64,000 bases of DNA from Acidaminococcaceae bacterium. Lineage in GTDB: Bacteria > Bacillota > Negativicutes > Acidaminococcales > Acidaminococcaceae. Location: NCBI GenBank assembly GCA_022484685.1, contig JAKVKY010000001.1, positions 58,635 to 122,634 on the forward strand, written 5' to 3'. The translations under genes and the position numbers were made by a program. This document shows positions 43,316-53,353 of the stretch, one piece after another (the stretch's first letter is position 1; each line of letters starts with the position of its first letter). The notes beneath the pieces were generated by a model. That model ran no database searches. It worked only from the letters and a program-made list of their open reading frames with translations, and was not told where the DNA came from.

Positions 43316-44454
43316 CAGGCATCACCACTTTCTGAGGTTGCCGTCTCTGTCGCAGCAGGTTCAGCAGCGGCAGGCGCCTCGGTGGTTGCAGGAGCCGGAT
43401 TCTCTCCCTGCTCCGCCAGAGCCTTAGCCTGAGTTTCACTCTTAATATCAATCTTCCAACTGGTCAGCTTAGCGGCCAGCCTGGCATTTTGTCCTTCTTT
43501 GCCAATGGCCAGGGACAGCTGATAATCAGGTACTACTACCCGGCAGATCTTTTCTTCGGCATTGGTGGTCGTACTGACTACCTTGGCCGGCGATAAGGCA
43601 TTAGCGACGAACTCGTCCGGATCCTCGCTGTAGCGGACAATATCAATCTTTTCGCCGCGCAGCTCGTTAACGATGTTCTGGACCCGCATACCTTTATGTC
43701 CTACGCAAGCGCCGACTGGGTCAATATTTTCGTCTTTGGTATAGACGGCAATCTTAGAACGGGTGCCGGCTTCCCGGGCCACGGATTTAATTTCCACCAG
43801 GCCGTCATGAATTTCCGGGACTTCCAGCTCGAATAAACGCTTCAGCAGACCGGGATGCGTGCGGGAAACCAGGATTTGAGGTCCTTTATTGGTTTTCTTA
43901 ACCTCGATGATATAGAACTTCATCCGGTCATGGTACTCATAAACTTCACCGGGAATCTGTTCGTTTTGAGCCAGGATGGCTTCTACCTTGCCCAGGTCGA
44001 TGAAAACAGTACCCCGCTCCATCCTCTGGATGATACCGGTGACGATGTCATCTTCCCGACCGGAATATTGGTCGTAAACGATACCGCGTTCTGCTTCCCG
44101 GATGCGCTGCATGATAATCTGTTTCGCATTCTGGACGGCGATACGGCTAAAATCCTTGGGGTAAACCTCTTGCTCAATAATATCTTCCAGCTGATAGTCC
44201 GGATTAAGTTTCTGTGCTTCCGCCAGCGCAATTTCCTCATGGGGATTTGTAGGTGTTTCCACTACCGTACGTTTTTCAAAAACATGGAAATCGCCGTTTT
44301 TTCTGTCCAGTTCCACCCGGACGGTCTGAGTACTGTCAAAATTCTTCTTGTACGCTACCACCAGGGCATCTTCCACCGCCTTAAACAGTACTTCCGGTTC
44401 AATTCCCTTTTCCTTGCCTAATTCCTCAATGGCATTCACAAAATCTGAGCTCAC
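43315..44454 (-). CDS. nusA: Transcription termination/antitermination protein NusA
   Basis: Binds RNA polymerase and nascent RNA to modulate pausing and termination. An N-terminal domain (FVNAIEELGKEKGIEPEVLF), an S1 domain (about residues 135-200), and two KH domains (GACVGHKGMRVQNIVNELRGEKIDIV; AIGKEGQNARLAAKLTSWKIDI) are followed by an Ala/Thr/Glu/Pro-rich tail of about 35 residues. 379 aa. The start is GTG at 44454 with GGAGG ahead. Core member of the rimP-infB operon. Confidence 0.96.
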   Translation of the reverse strand: MSSDFVNAIEELGKEKGIEPEVLFKAVEDALVVAYKKNFDSTQTVRVELDRKNGDFHVFEKRTVVETPTNPHEEIALAEAQKLNPDYQLEDIIEQEVYPKDFSRIAVQNAKQIIMQRIREAERGIVYDQYSGREDDIVTGIIQRMERGTVFIDLGKVEAILAQNEQIPGEVYEYHDRMKFYIIEVKKTNKGPQILVSRTHPGLLKRLFELEVPEIHDGLVEIKSVAREAGTRSKIAVYTKDENIDPVGACVGHKGMRVQNIVNELRGEKIDIVRYSEDPDEFVANALSPAKVVSTTTNAEEKICRVVVPDYQLSLAIGKEGQNARLAAKLTSWKIDIKSETQAKALAEQGENPAPATTEAPAAAEPAATETATSESGDA

Positions 44455-44472
44455 TTGATAATTCCTCCTGTC

Positions 44473-44958
44473 CTAAAAATCCAAATGCGGGCGGATGTTA
44501 GCAATCAATTTACGATCAAGTACATCCTGTTTCTTAAATTCTTTTCCCTTAATTATTTTTCGAATGGTAATAGTCTCCGGCGTATGTTCTTCCATGATAC
44601 CGGTGACTTCTTTCAACCCTTCCCAGGGCGCAAAAAAATTAATATCAATCTTGAGACCGTAATGCGCCATAAAATCAGCGTCGGTCTTTAAAGGCCGGTC
44701 AATACCCGGCGAAGAAACTTCCAGATTATATTTCTCCTTAAGCAGTTCATTTTTGTCCAGAACTTCCGCTACTTTTTCACTGACCAGCTGACAGTCATCA
44801 ATCTCGATGCCCTCCGGCTTGTCAATAAAAATACGCAGGTACCATTCTTTCTCACGCACATACTCCACGTCTACCAGCTGGAGCTTGCAACTGGTCACGA
44901 TTGGTTCTACCAGCTTGGTAACCAGCTTTTCTACTTCATCCCTTTTCAAACTTAACAC
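44473..44958 (-). CDS. rimP: Ribosome maturation factor RimP
   Basis: 30S assembly factor. VEYVREKEWYLRIFIDKPEGI, DDCQLVSEKVAEVLD and LEVSSPGIDRPLKTDADF are family motifs; 161 aa. Start GTG 44958 is crowded against its GAGG; TTG 44949, about 9 bases further, may be the real start. First gene of the nusA-infB operon behind a structured leader. Confidence 0.93.
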   Translation of the reverse strand: MLSLKRDEVEKLVTKLVEPIVTSCKLQLVDVEYVREKEWYLRIFIDKPEGIEIDDCQLVSEKVAEVLDKNELLKEKYNLEVSSPGIDRPLKTDADFMAHYGLKIDINFFAPWEGLKEVTGIMEEHTPETITIRKIIKGKEFKKQDVLDRKLIANIRPHLDF

Positions 44959-44983
44959 CTCACAAAAGCCCCTAAATAAGACT

Positions 44984-45010
44984 AAAGAGCGGGTTTCGCA
45001 CCCACTCTTT
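44984..45010 (-). promoter_or_regulatory. Stem-loop in the rimP-nusA-infB leader
   Basis: An 11-bp stem AAAGAGTGGGT/ACCCGCTCTTT (one G-U) with loop GCGAA on the minus strand. It lies between the promoter at 45038-45066 and rimP, and no U-run follows. It is therefore read as a leader structure, possibly for NusA-linked autoregulation, rather than a plain terminator. Confidence 0.5.
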
Positions 45011-45037
45011 TCATCACAACATTAATTTCTTTAAAAT

Positions 45038-45066
45038 ATTATATCATTTAAAGTTAAAGAAAACAA
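45038..45066 (-). promoter_or_regulatory. Promoter of the rimP-nusA-infB operon
   Basis: On the minus strand TTGTTT (45061-45066), a 17-base spacer and TATAAT (45038-45043) with TGA in front of the -10. It lies about 80 bases ahead of rimP, between polC and rimP. Confidence 0.65.
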
Positions 45067-45101
45067 GCACTTCCTTCAATATATGGCCCTGAAACCGGGA
45101 G

Positions 45102-48100
45102 TCAGAACAAATTAATCTGATCAGTATCCGGCAGGTCGTTTAACATACCGTAGGCCGTCATCTTATCAATGGTAGCCTGGCCAATCTTGGAACGGTTCCG
45201 CAGGTCCTCTTTGGAGATAAAGGGAATACCGTTAGCACGGGCCTGAACGATACTCAGGGCTGCCGTGGTACCCACCCCGCTTAAAGCGGACAAGGGAATC
45301 CTGATACCGGTCTTGGTAACCGAGAACCGGGTAGCTTCAGACTTGTATAGATCAATCGGCTCAATGGTCAGTCCCCGTTCCAAAAGTTCTACCACCAGTT
45401 CCAGATACGTGACTGCTGATTTATCAGTGGGCGAAGCTTTAAAACCCTGGGCGTAGACATTCTTAATAAAGGCCTTGATGCCATCCTTACCCTGGGTAAG
45501 ATAAGCAGCGTCAAAATCCGGGGCGCGTACGGTAAAATACGCAGCATAGTAGGCAGCCGGATAATGTACCTTGCAGTAGGCAATCCGGTAGGCCATGAGC
45601 ACATAAGCAACTGCATGGGCCTTCGGGAACAGGTACTTCACCTTTTCACAGGAATCCAGATACCAGTCCGGGATCTTCGCCTGGCGCATGGCTTCTTTCA
45701 TGGCCGGTTCCAGGCCTTTTTTGGCGGCCTTGCCTTTCCGGACAAATTCCATCACTTTAAAAGCCATGGAAGGTTCCACGCCTTTGGCTATCAAACTGGT
45801 CATGACATCATCACGGGTCGAGATAGTTTCAAATTTAGATTTGCCCGTCCTGATTAAATCCTGGGCATTGTTCAGCCACACATCCGTGCCGTGGGAATAA
45901 CCGGAGACGCGGACCAGTTCGCTAAACTTTTTAGGCTGCAGTTCCTGAATCATACCCCGGGTGAACTGCGTACCGCATTCCGGAATACCGTATGTACCTA
46001 CATCCGTACCGATTTGTTCCGGAGTGACGCCCAAAATTTCCGGTGAAGAAAAGATGGACATGGTTTCTTCGTCGCCGATAGGAATCTCCCTGGCGTTAAG
46101 ACCTGTTAATTCTTCCAGCATCTTGATGACGGTAGGATCATCATGGCCCAGGATATCCAGCTTGACCAGCCGGTCGTTAATCTTATGATAATCATAATGG
46201 GTGGTGATGATACCTTTACGCCGGTCATCGGCAGGATAGTTCATGGGCGTGATGTAGTGGATGTCCAGGTTACGCGGGATAACCATGATGCCGCCGGGAT
46301 GCTGGCCGGTAGTGCTTTTAACTCCTGCCAGGCCCTCTATCAGGCTGTAAATAAAAGCCGGATGGACTTTCAAATGTTTCTCGTCATAATATTTCTTGAT
46401 ATAGCCCCAGGCTGTCTTCGTGGCGATGGTAGAAATCGTACCGGCACGGCAGACATTATCCCGGCCGAATAATTCTTCGGTATACTTGTGGGCCTTGGGC
46501 TGGTAATCACCGGAAAAGTTTAAATCAATATCGGGCACCTTGTCGCCTTTAAAACCCATGAACACGGCAAAAGGAATGTTTTGTCCGTCCCGGTCCATCG
46601 GCGTGCCACAGTGTGGACATTTTTTTTCGGGCATATCAAAACCACTGGCGTATTCGTTGTTGGTAAAAAACTCCGAATACCGGCAGTTAGGACAGCGGTA
46701 ATGTGGTACTAGAGGATTAACCTCGGTAATATTAGTCATGGTTGCGACGAAAGAAGAACCTACGGAACCACGGGAACCAACCAGGTAGCCGTCGTCCAGA
46801 GATTTCTTGACCAGTTTTAAGGCAATAAGGTACAACACGGCATAGCCGTGAGGAATGATGGAACCTAATTCCTGAATCAGCCGGTCCTCCACGATCTTAG
46901 GCAGAGGATCGCCGTATAATTCCCGGGCCCGGGCGTAACTCCGGTCCTTGATAATTTGCTCGGCACCGGAAATATTGGGTGCGTACAGCTGGCTATCATC
47001 CGGTACCGGATTAAATTTTTCCACCTGATCCGCAATCTTATTCGTATTGGTGACGCACACTTCGTACGCCGCTTCCTGACCCAGATAGGTAAATTCCTGC
47101 AGCATCTCTTCAGTGTTGCGGAAATACAAAGGAGCCTGCTGATCGTAATCGCTGTAACCCTGGTTAAATTGCAGGACCGCCCGGATGCGGGCATCTTCCT
47201 TATTCAGGAAATGGGCATCACAAGTACCTACTACCGGTTTGCCCAGCCTTTTGCCCAGGTCGTAAATGCGTTTATTATTAGCCTGCAGCTGCTCTACCGT
47301 AAATGTTCCGTTACGGTTCAAGAACATGTTATTACCGATAGGCTGAATTTCCAAATAATCGTAAAAGGCGGCAATCTTTTCCAATTCCACATCGGAAGCG
47401 CCTTTTTCCACTGCCTGATAGAGCTCGCCAATTTCACAGGCGCTGCCAATCAGCAAGCCTTCCCGGTGTTCTTCAATCAGTTCTTTAGGCATGGTGGGAC
47501 GGGCCCGTTTACCATTGCCTAATAAGTAGGTTAAATGGCTTAGCGTAACCAGCTGGTATAAATTGCGCAAACCAATCTCATTCTTCGCTAAAAGGATGAT
47601 GTGGTGCGAACGGATCTTGCCCGTATGTGGCAGATGGTCGCGTAAGATATCGCCCTCGTCGTTAGTGATCAGATAGCCTTCACAACCAAAGATTAATTTT
47701 AAGCCGCTGCCTTTGGCGGCATTAAAACAGGTAGGAAAAGCCTGGACAACACCGTGGTCCGTGATGGCTAAAGCCTTATGGCCAAAACGAATAGCAGTTT
47801 CTACCAGGGCATCCATATCCGTAACGCCATCCAGCTTGCTCATCTTGGTATGGCAGTGCAGTTCCACCCTTTTAGTTTCCGCCAGGTCTACCCTTTCCGG
47901 AACAGACAGGACCTGGATGGACTTTGGTGTCAGCACCATATCGTCAAAACTAAACTTATCCGGCGCGGCATCACCGGCCACGCGTAGGAGCATACCTGGT
48001 TTCAGTTTGTTTTTCAGGGCGATGCATTCTTCCAGGGTATCGAAACGCAATTTCACATAAATACCGCCGGTAACATCAGCTATGCTGAAAATCAGTAGCA

Positions 48101-48761
48101 CTTTCTGGGTACGCAGCACCTTTTCGTTAAAGGCCTGCATCACGCCGTCCTTATCCATGTATTTTACGAAAGTGCCTTCCACGACAATCTTGTTTTCTTC
48201 TTCCGTGATATCCTGCAAAGGACGCACTTTACCCTTGATAGGGTCACCGTAAACCAGACCGTCTGTTTTTTTAGCGCCATAGACCAGGTCGTACGCTTTT
48301 TGGAACGCACTGGCAGGCACGGGAGCTGCTTTTTCTTTACGGGTAGTTTTTTTGGCTACCGCTGGCGCAGTTGTAGCTTTGGATTTGGCTGTACTTGTGG
48401 CTGTAGACGGCGGGGCCGGTGTACGCGCAACTTTTGGAGCGGCCGTTTTTTCCTGTTTAGCAGTTGTAGTTTTTGCTTCGGAACCAGCCTGAGTTCGCTC
48501 CTGTGGATTTAAGCAGTGCCAGGTAATTTTGGACACAGAAAAAGCAGCGGCAAGCTCATCGCCCACCGCTTGCAAGGTTGCATCAACTATCGGCGCCACA
48601 GCCCGGTAATCTATCTGCCAGATACCTGCGTCTTCATCAATCCAGATGCGCTTTAAGCGCAGCACGCTGAGCTGTAATTTTTGCAGGCTGTCCAGCTGGG
48701 TAGTTTCCAGGAAAGTAGCCCAAGCTTTGGCTCCCGGAATAAAATAATATTGCGCTTGCAT
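45102..48761 (-). CDS. polC: DNA polymerase III alpha subunit, PolC type, apparently without the exonuclease insertion
   Basis: Replicative polymerase of Firmicutes. N-terminal domain (1-90), Ala/Thr/Lys linker (about 95-155), OB domain (about 185-300), PHP domain starting VELHCHTKMSKLDGV, polymerase core with GSRGSVGSSFVATMTNITEVNPL split around a zinc knuckle (CPNCRYSEFF, CPHCGTP) and the catalytic PDIDLNFSGDYQ. In Bacillus PolC (about 1437 aa) a DEDDh 3'-5' exonuclease of about 200 residues interrupts PHP after the 'GLEANIVDD'-like strand. Here FGCEGYLITNDEGDI passes within about 20 residues to SHHIILLAKNEIGLRNL (bases about 47595-47700), and no DxExTG motif exists anywhere. Length 1219 fits the loss. 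The frame is intact. Confidence 0.95.
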   Translation of the reverse strand: MQAQYYFIPGAKAWATFLETTQLDSLQKLQLSVLRLKRIWIDEDAGIWQIDYRAVAPIVDATLQAVGDELAAAFSVSKITWHCLNPQERTQAGSEAKTTTAKQEKTAAPKVARTPAPPSTATSTAKSKATTAPAVAKKTTRKEKAAPVPASAFQKAYDLVYGAKKTDGLVYGDPIKGKVRPLQDITEEENKIVVEGTFVKYMDKDGVMQAFNEKVLRTQKVLLIFSIADVTGGIYVKLRFDTLEECIALKNKLKPGMLLRVAGDAAPDKFSFDDMVLTPKSIQVLSVPERVDLAETKRVELHCHTKMSKLDGVTDMDALVETAIRFGHKALAITDHGVVQAFPTCFNAAKGSGLKLIFGCEGYLITNDEGDILRDHLPHTGKIRSHHIILLAKNEIGLRNLYQLVTLSHLTYLLGNGKRARPTMPKELIEEHREGLLIGSACEIGELYQAVEKGASDVELEKIAAFYDYLEIQPIGNNMFLNRNGTFTVEQLQANNKRIYDLGKRLGKPVVGTCDAHFLNKEDARIRAVLQFNQGYSDYDQQAPLYFRNTEEMLQEFTYLGQEAAYEVCVTNTNKIADQVEKFNPVPDDSQLYAPNISGAEQIIKDRSYARARELYGDPLPKIVEDRLIQELGSIIPHGYAVLYLIALKLVKKSLDDGYLVGSRGSVGSSFVATMTNITEVNPLVPHYRCPNCRYSEFFTNNEYASGFDMPEKKCPHCGTPMDRDGQNIPFAVFMGFKGDKVPDIDLNFSGDYQPKAHKYTEELFGRDNVCRAGTISTIATKTAWGYIKKYYDEKHLKVHPAFIYSLIEGLAGVKSTTGQHPGGIMVIPRNLDIHYITPMNYPADDRRKGIITTHYDYHKINDRLVKLDILGHDDPTVIKMLEELTGLNAREIPIGDEETMSIFSSPEILGVTPEQIGTDVGTYGIPECGTQFTRGMIQELQPKKFSELVRVSGYSHGTDVWLNNAQDLIRTGKSKFETISTRDDVMTSLIAKGVEPSMAFKVMEFVRKGKAAKKGLEPAMKEAMRQAKIPDWYLDSCEKVKYLFPKAHAVAYVLMAYRIAYCKVHYPAAYYAAYFTVRAPDFDAAYLTQGKDGIKAFIKNVYAQGFKASPTDKSAVTYLELVVELLERGLTIEPIDLYKSEATRFSVTKTGIRIPLSALSGVGTTAALSIVQARANGIPFISKEDLRNRSKIGQATIDKMTAYGMLNDLPDTDQINLF

Positions 48762-48781
48762 TTATCTATACCTGATTCTCA

Positions 48782-49501
48782 TTAATTGACATTTTCTAAG
48801 GAAATCACACCGGCAATATCCTGGATACCGCCGATGATGGTATTGGCGTCCATCTCTTTATCAACTTTCAGATAGACTTCCAAAACCAGTTGTTTTTTAC
48901 TGGCGGCGGTTTTCACATTCAAAGTTTTAACTTTTACGCCGTTTTCCGCCAGATACGAAGTAATTTCGGTGATGGTACCCTGCTTGTTGTCTGTGACGAT
49001 GCGGACAAACCTGCGGTCAGCCCGGTTCGTGCCGGCAAAACGCTTTTCCCAGTTATGAAAAGTTACCAGGGTAATCATGGTGATGGCCGTAGCGGCTCCA
49101 CCTACTAAAAACATGCCGGCGCCAACGGCCAGACCGATGGCAGACACCATCCACAAACTAGCCGCCGTGGTTAAACCGCGAATGGTCACGCCTTCGTGCA
49201 GGATGGTACCGGCGCCTAAAAAGCCGATACCGCTGACAACTTGGGCCGCGATACGTGCTGAATCACGATTGCGGGGATATTCAAAAGGCTGAGCATCGAA
49301 ACCGTCAAAGCCATATAAGGATACCAGCATGATCAAGGTCGAACCGGCGCAGACCAGAATGTGGGTCCTGAAACCGGCGGGACGATCGCCGCTGCCACGT
49401 TCCATCCCGACGATACCACCAAAAATCGCCGAAACAACCAACCGGACCAGCATGGTGAAATCTATGGAAGAGACTATGTTGTTAAAAAAAGCAGCGTCCA
49501 T
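48782..49501 (-). CDS. MgtC/SapB family membrane protein
   Basis: Inner-membrane protein with four to five hydrophobic segments in the first 140 residues and the family motifs GGIVGMERGSGDRPAGFRTHILVC and GIGFLGAGTILHEG, then a C-terminal ACT-like domain (about residues 155-238). MgtC proteins affect Mg2+ homeostasis, acid tolerance and ATP synthase in pathogens; the role here is unknown. ATG 49501 has GGGAGG ahead. It is inserted between proS and polC in the same direction. Confidence 0.87.
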   Translation of the reverse strand: MDAAFFNNIVSSIDFTMLVRLVVSAIFGGIVGMERGSGDRPAGFRTHILVCAGSTLIMLVSLYGFDGFDAQPFEYPRNRDSARIAAQVVSGIGFLGAGTILHEGVTIRGLTTAASLWMVSAIGLAVGAGMFLVGGAATAITMITLVTFHNWEKRFAGTNRADRRFVRIVTDNKQGTITEITSYLAENGVKVKTLNVKTAASKKQLVLEVYLKVDKEMDANTIIGGIQDIAGVISLENVN

Positions 49502-49533
49502 TCTTGTTTCGCCTCCCACCTAACTTACTGCCC

Positions 49534-51243
49534 TTACAGGGTCTTCAACAACTCTTTGATGGTCGTGACATAATCGCTAATCAACGGTAACATCTTCACT
49601 TCACCGGTCTTACGGATCTTGAGTTCCAGATTGCCGGTGCTGATAGTCTTGGGACCAACGACAACCCGGAGCGGATAACCAATCAAATCCGCATCTTTAA
49701 ATTTGACGCCCGGGCGTTCATTCCTGTCATCAATGATAACTTCCACCCCGGCTTGCTGCAACTGGGTATAAATTTCTTCCGCTTTCTGCACGCTTTCCTG
49801 GTCTTTGTTATTCACAGGCACTACCAGGACATGGTAAGGCGCAATAGCTGCCGGCCAGATAATGCCGTTCTCATCATTGTATTGCTCCACCGCAGCTGCC
49901 ATGGTACGAGAGACACCCACACCGTAGCAACCCATCTGCATCGGCTTCGGTTTGCCGCCTTCATCCAGATACGTAGCTTTTAAAGCTTCGCTATATTTGG
50001 TAAACAGCTTAAAGACCTGGCCGACTTCAATACCGCGAGCCTTAGAAACTTTGCCGCCGCAGTGAGGACAAGCATCCCCTTCTTGAATCAGACGGATATC
50101 GGCCACATAGGTCGGTGTAAAATCCCGGCCGGGATTAACGTTCAAATAGTGGAAACCTTCTTTATTCGCACCGCAGCAGAAATTGTGCATCTTCATCACG
50201 GACTGGTCCACCACGATCATGATCTTTTTCGGATCAAGGCCAACAGGACCCATGTAGCCACCTACCGTTCCTGCCGCCGTCAGCATGGCTTCATCAGCCA
50301 TTTCTACGCCCAGCACATGACAGGTGTTAACTACTTTCACTTCGTTTACTTCATGGTCACCCCGGACAAAGCACAGGATGAGACCTTTTTCACTCTTGTA
50401 AGCCACGGCTTTAACCGATTTTTCCACCGGCAGTTTCAGATAAGCACAGACATCAGCTATCGTCTTGCAATCCGGCGTAGCCACAATCTGTTTTTCCTGA
50501 GCAGCTTCCGGAGCCGTTTCAATCACATGAAGTTCGGCCTTCTCGGTATTGGCGGCATAATTGCACTTTTCGCAGTATACGATTTCTGCTTCGCCGCTGT
50601 CCGCCAGCACCATGAATTCATGGGAACCGCTGCCACCGATGGCGCCGCTATCTGCTTCGACCGGACGGAACTTGAGTCCGCATCTGGTAAAGATACGGGT
50701 ATAAGCATCATACATAGCTTTATAAGAAGCGTTCAAGCCAGCCTCGTCCACGTCAAAGGAATAAGCATCTTTCATGATGAACTCACGACTGCGCATCAAG
50801 CCAAAACGGGGACGGCGTTCATCCCGGAACTTATCCTGAATCTGATAGACGCACAGCGGCAGTTGCCGGTAGGAACGTACGTCGGCACGAATTAGCGTGG
50901 TTACCATTTCCTCATGGGTAGGTCCCAGACAAAATTCGCGGCTATGGCGATCCTTGACCCGCCACATTTCTGCACCATAAACATCCCAGCGTCCGCTTTC
51001 CTGCCAGATTTCTGCCGGTTGCACCACCGGCATCAGGATTTCCTGGCTGCCGATAGCGTCCATTTCTTCCCGGACAATATTTTCAATCTTATGGAGCACA
51101 CGCCAAGCCAAAGGCAGATAAGTATAGATGCCACCGGCAGCCTTGCGCATATAGCCGGCTCTCAACATTAATTTGTGACTGGGAATCTCCGCCTCTGCCG
51201 GAACTTCCCTCAAAGTAGGTGCATATAATTTAGATACGCGCAT
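49534..51243 (-). CDS. proS: Prolyl-tRNA synthetase
   Basis: Charges tRNA-Pro. Bacterial-type class II enzyme: motif 1 region [18 protein letters not shown], motif 2 [26 protein letters not shown], an inserted YbaK-like editing domain (about residues 225-395), motif 3 [17 protein letters not shown] and a C-terminal anticodon domain. About 569 aa from ATG 51243, which lies in the 3' end of ispG (14-base overlap). A free-standing YbaK relative is also present at 61459-61950. Confidence 0.96.
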   Translation of the reverse strand: MRVSKLYAPTLREVPAEAEIPSHKLMLRAGYMRKAAGGIYTYLPLAWRVLHKIENIVREEMDAIGSQEILMPVVQPAEIWQESGRWDVYGAEMWRVKDRHSREFCLGPTHEEMVTTLIRADVRSYRQLPLCVYQIQDKFRDERRPRFGLMRSREFIMKDAYSFDVDEAGLNASYKAMYDAYTRIFTRCGLKFRPVEADSGAIGGSGSHEFMVLADSGEAEIVYCEKCNYAANTEKAELHVIETAPEAAQEKQIVATPDCKTIADVCAYLKLPVEKSVKAVAYKSEKGLILCFVRGDHEVNEVKVVNTCHVLGVEMADEAMLTAAGTVGGYMGPVGLDPKKIMIVVDQSVMKMHNFCCGANKEGFHYLNVNPGRDFTPTYVADIRLIQEGDACPHCGGKVSKARGIEVGQVFKLFTKYSEALKATYLDEGGKPKPMQMGCYGVGVSRTMAAAVEQYNDENGIIWPAAIAPYHVLVVPVNNKDQESVQKAEEIYTQLQQAGVEVIIDDRNERPGVKFKDADLIGYPLRVVVGPKTISTGNLELKIRKTGEVKMLPLISDYVTTIKELLKTL

Positions 51244-52312
51244 TCGTGTTCTTCCTCTCATTTAAAATATTTTGAATTTCAGCAAACAAAGCACTAATTA
51301 ACTGGTCTTCTGGTACCTTACGGAGAATCTGGCCTTTCTTAAAGACCAGACCTTCACCCATGCCGCCGGCAATACCTACATCAGCTTCTCTGGCTTCGCC
51401 CGGTCCGTTGACCACGCAACCCATGACGGCTACCGTGATAGGTTCTTTGATGTCTGCCAGCCGTTTCTCTACGGTCAAGGCCAGCTTTTCCAAATTAATC
51501 CGGGTACGGCCGCATGTAGGACAACTGATAAGGGTAGGACCGTATTCCCGTAAATTTAAAGCTTTTAAGATGCTGTAGGCTACCTTGACCTCATTTACGG
51601 GGTCGCCGGTCAGGGAAACCCTGATGGTATCGCCGATGCCTTCAGCTAACAAGGTGCCGATACCGACGGCAGATTTAATGATACCGGAGTTGACCGTACC
51701 GGCTTCCGTGATGCCCACATGCAAAGGATAATCACACTGCTGGGACAGCAACCTGTAAGCGGCCACTGTCAAAGGCACATCGTGACATTTTAAGGAAACC
51801 ACGATATTACGGTAATCCAATTCTTCCAAAATTTTAATATGGCGCCAGGCAGCTTCTACTAACGCTTCAGCCGTAGGATGGCCGTATTTTTCCAGCAAGT
51901 CTTTAGGTAAAGAACCGGCGTTCACACCAATCCTGATAGGAATATTTAAAGGCTTAGCTGCCGCCACGACGGCTTCTACTTTTTCTCTGCCGCCAATGTT
52001 GCCGGGATTAAGTCTTAAACCGTCAACATGCGCCGCAATAGCGGCCAAAGCTAACTGATAATCAAAATGGATATCAGCCACCACCGGAATCGGACTACGG
52101 GCCACGATACCGGCTAATCCCTTGGCAGCCGCCATATCCGGTACGGCACAGCGGATTAATTCGCAACCAGCCGCAGCCAGGTCATGTATTTGTTTTAAGG
52201 TTCCTTCCACGTCATCTGTATGCGTGTTCGTCATGGACTGCACCACGATGGGAGACTTGCCACCCATCTTCACAGTTCCTACCTGTACCTGACGGGAATG
52301 TCTGCGTTCCAT
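51230..52312 (-). CDS. ispG: (E)-4-hydroxy-3-methylbut-2-enyl-diphosphate synthase (GcpE)
   Basis: [4Fe-4S] enzyme of the MEP isoprenoid pathway. [42 protein letters not shown] and the cluster region [13 protein letters not shown] with [21 protein letters not shown] are visible; 360 aa. Part of the dxr-rseP-ispG run that supplies precursors for UppS further upstream. Confidence 0.97.
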   Translation of the reverse strand: MERRHSRQVQVGTVKMGGKSPIVVQSMTNTHTDDVEGTLKQIHDLAAAGCELIRCAVPDMAAAKGLAGIVARSPIPVVADIHFDYQLALAAIAAHVDGLRLNPGNIGGREKVEAVVAAAKPLNIPIRIGVNAGSLPKDLLEKYGHPTAEALVEAAWRHIKILEELDYRNIVVSLKCHDVPLTVAAYRLLSQQCDYPLHVGITEAGTVNSGIIKSAVGIGTLLAEGIGDTIRVSLTGDPVNEVKVAYSILKALNLREYGPTLISCPTCGRTRINLEKLALTVEKRLADIKEPITVAVMGCVVNGPGEAREADVGIAGGMGEGLVFKKGQILRKVPEDQLISALFAEIQNILNERKNTNARI

Positions 52313-52323
52313 AAAACGCCTCC

Positions 52324-53340
52324 TTATCTCAGTAAATCTTTATAAGTCGCAAAAATTGTAATAGCTAAGATCATGATGATTCCGGCAGTCTGGATATTCT
52401 GCATCGCTTTCTCGCCCACTTTTCGTCCGGTGACACCTTCCCATAAGAGCAGGAAGAAATGCCCGCCGTCTAAAGCCGGGAGCGGCAAAAGGTTAATAAC
52501 AGCCAGGTTCAAACTTAAAAGTGCCGTAAATTGAAACAGCATGCTGATGCCCTGATGCGCCACCTGTCCCGCCATCTTGGCCACGCCGATGGGACCGGAA
52601 ACTTCGGCAGCGGTCTTACCGGTTACCATCTTGTACAAGGCTGTCAGCATTTCCTTGATTGTATCAGCTGTAGCCAAGACCGAAGTTTTTAAAGCTGTCA
52701 CCGGTCCCAGACGCTGCTTATCCATCTTCGCTACCACACCGATAAAAGGTTTACCTGTTTCCGGATTAGCTGTGGGGGTAACGGTATAATCTTTGACTGC
52801 ATCCTGCCGCTGAATCTTTAATGCTACCGGTTGCATGCCGCCTGCCAATAATTGCGTCCGCATATCCTGCCAGGTGGTAACAGGCTTACCGTTAACCGCT
52901 AAAACTTTATCATCCGGCAACAAGCCGCTTTCAGCGGCAGCATAACCAGGAACGACTTGACCCAAGACCGGTTTATCCACCGGCATCCCGATACCTTCAG
53001 TCATGAACAAGACCCAGAAGATCAGTATCGGCAGTAAGATGTTCATAAAAGAACCGGCCAGGATGACCAGCATCCGTGCAGGTATAGATTTGGCTTTAAA
53101 GGAACGGTCATCTACTGGATCGCCGGGGTCCATACCGGCAATCTTATTATAACCGCCTAAAGGGATAGCCCTTAATGAATATAAAGTCTCGCCATCCTGA
53201 TTACTGTAAAGTTCAGGTCCAAAGCCGATAGAGAATTCATCCACCCGCATCCCTGTCAGTTTGGCACAGATAAAATGACCGAACTCGTGCACAGAGATTA
53301 AGATGCCGAAGACAAAAATACAAGCTAAAACTGTTAACAA
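52324..53340 (-). CDS. rseP: Site-2 protease RseP (M50 zinc metalloprotease)
   Basis: Intramembrane protease that cleaves membrane anti-sigma factors or signal peptides. HEFGH in the first membrane segment gives two zinc ligands and NLLPLPALDGGHFF the third; one PDZ domain (about residues 120-200) sits between. 338 aa. The start is TTG 53340 with GGAGG ahead. The neighbours dxr and ispG match the usual Firmicutes order. Confidence 0.94.
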   Translation of the reverse strand: MLTVLACIFVFGILISVHEFGHFICAKLTGMRVDEFSIGFGPELYSNQDGETLYSLRAIPLGGYNKIAGMDPGDPVDDRSFKAKSIPARMLVILAGSFMNILLPILIFWVLFMTEGIGMPVDKPVLGQVVPGYAAAESGLLPDDKVLAVNGKPVTTWQDMRTQLLAGGMQPVALKIQRQDAVKDYTVTPTANPETGKPFIGVVAKMDKQRLGPVTALKTSVLATADTIKEMLTALYKMVTGKTAAEVSGPIGVAKMAGQVAHQGISMLFQFTALLSLNLAVINLLPLPALDGGHFFLLLWEGVTGRKVGEKAMQNIQTAGIIMILAITIFATYKDLLR

Positions 53341-53353
53341 AACAAACCTCCGT

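Noticed and set aside
47595..47700. Frameshift or assembly gap as the cause of the short PolC
   Set aside because: The reading frame crosses the junction without interruption and both flanks keep well-conserved PHP sequence, so a clean domain absence is more likely.
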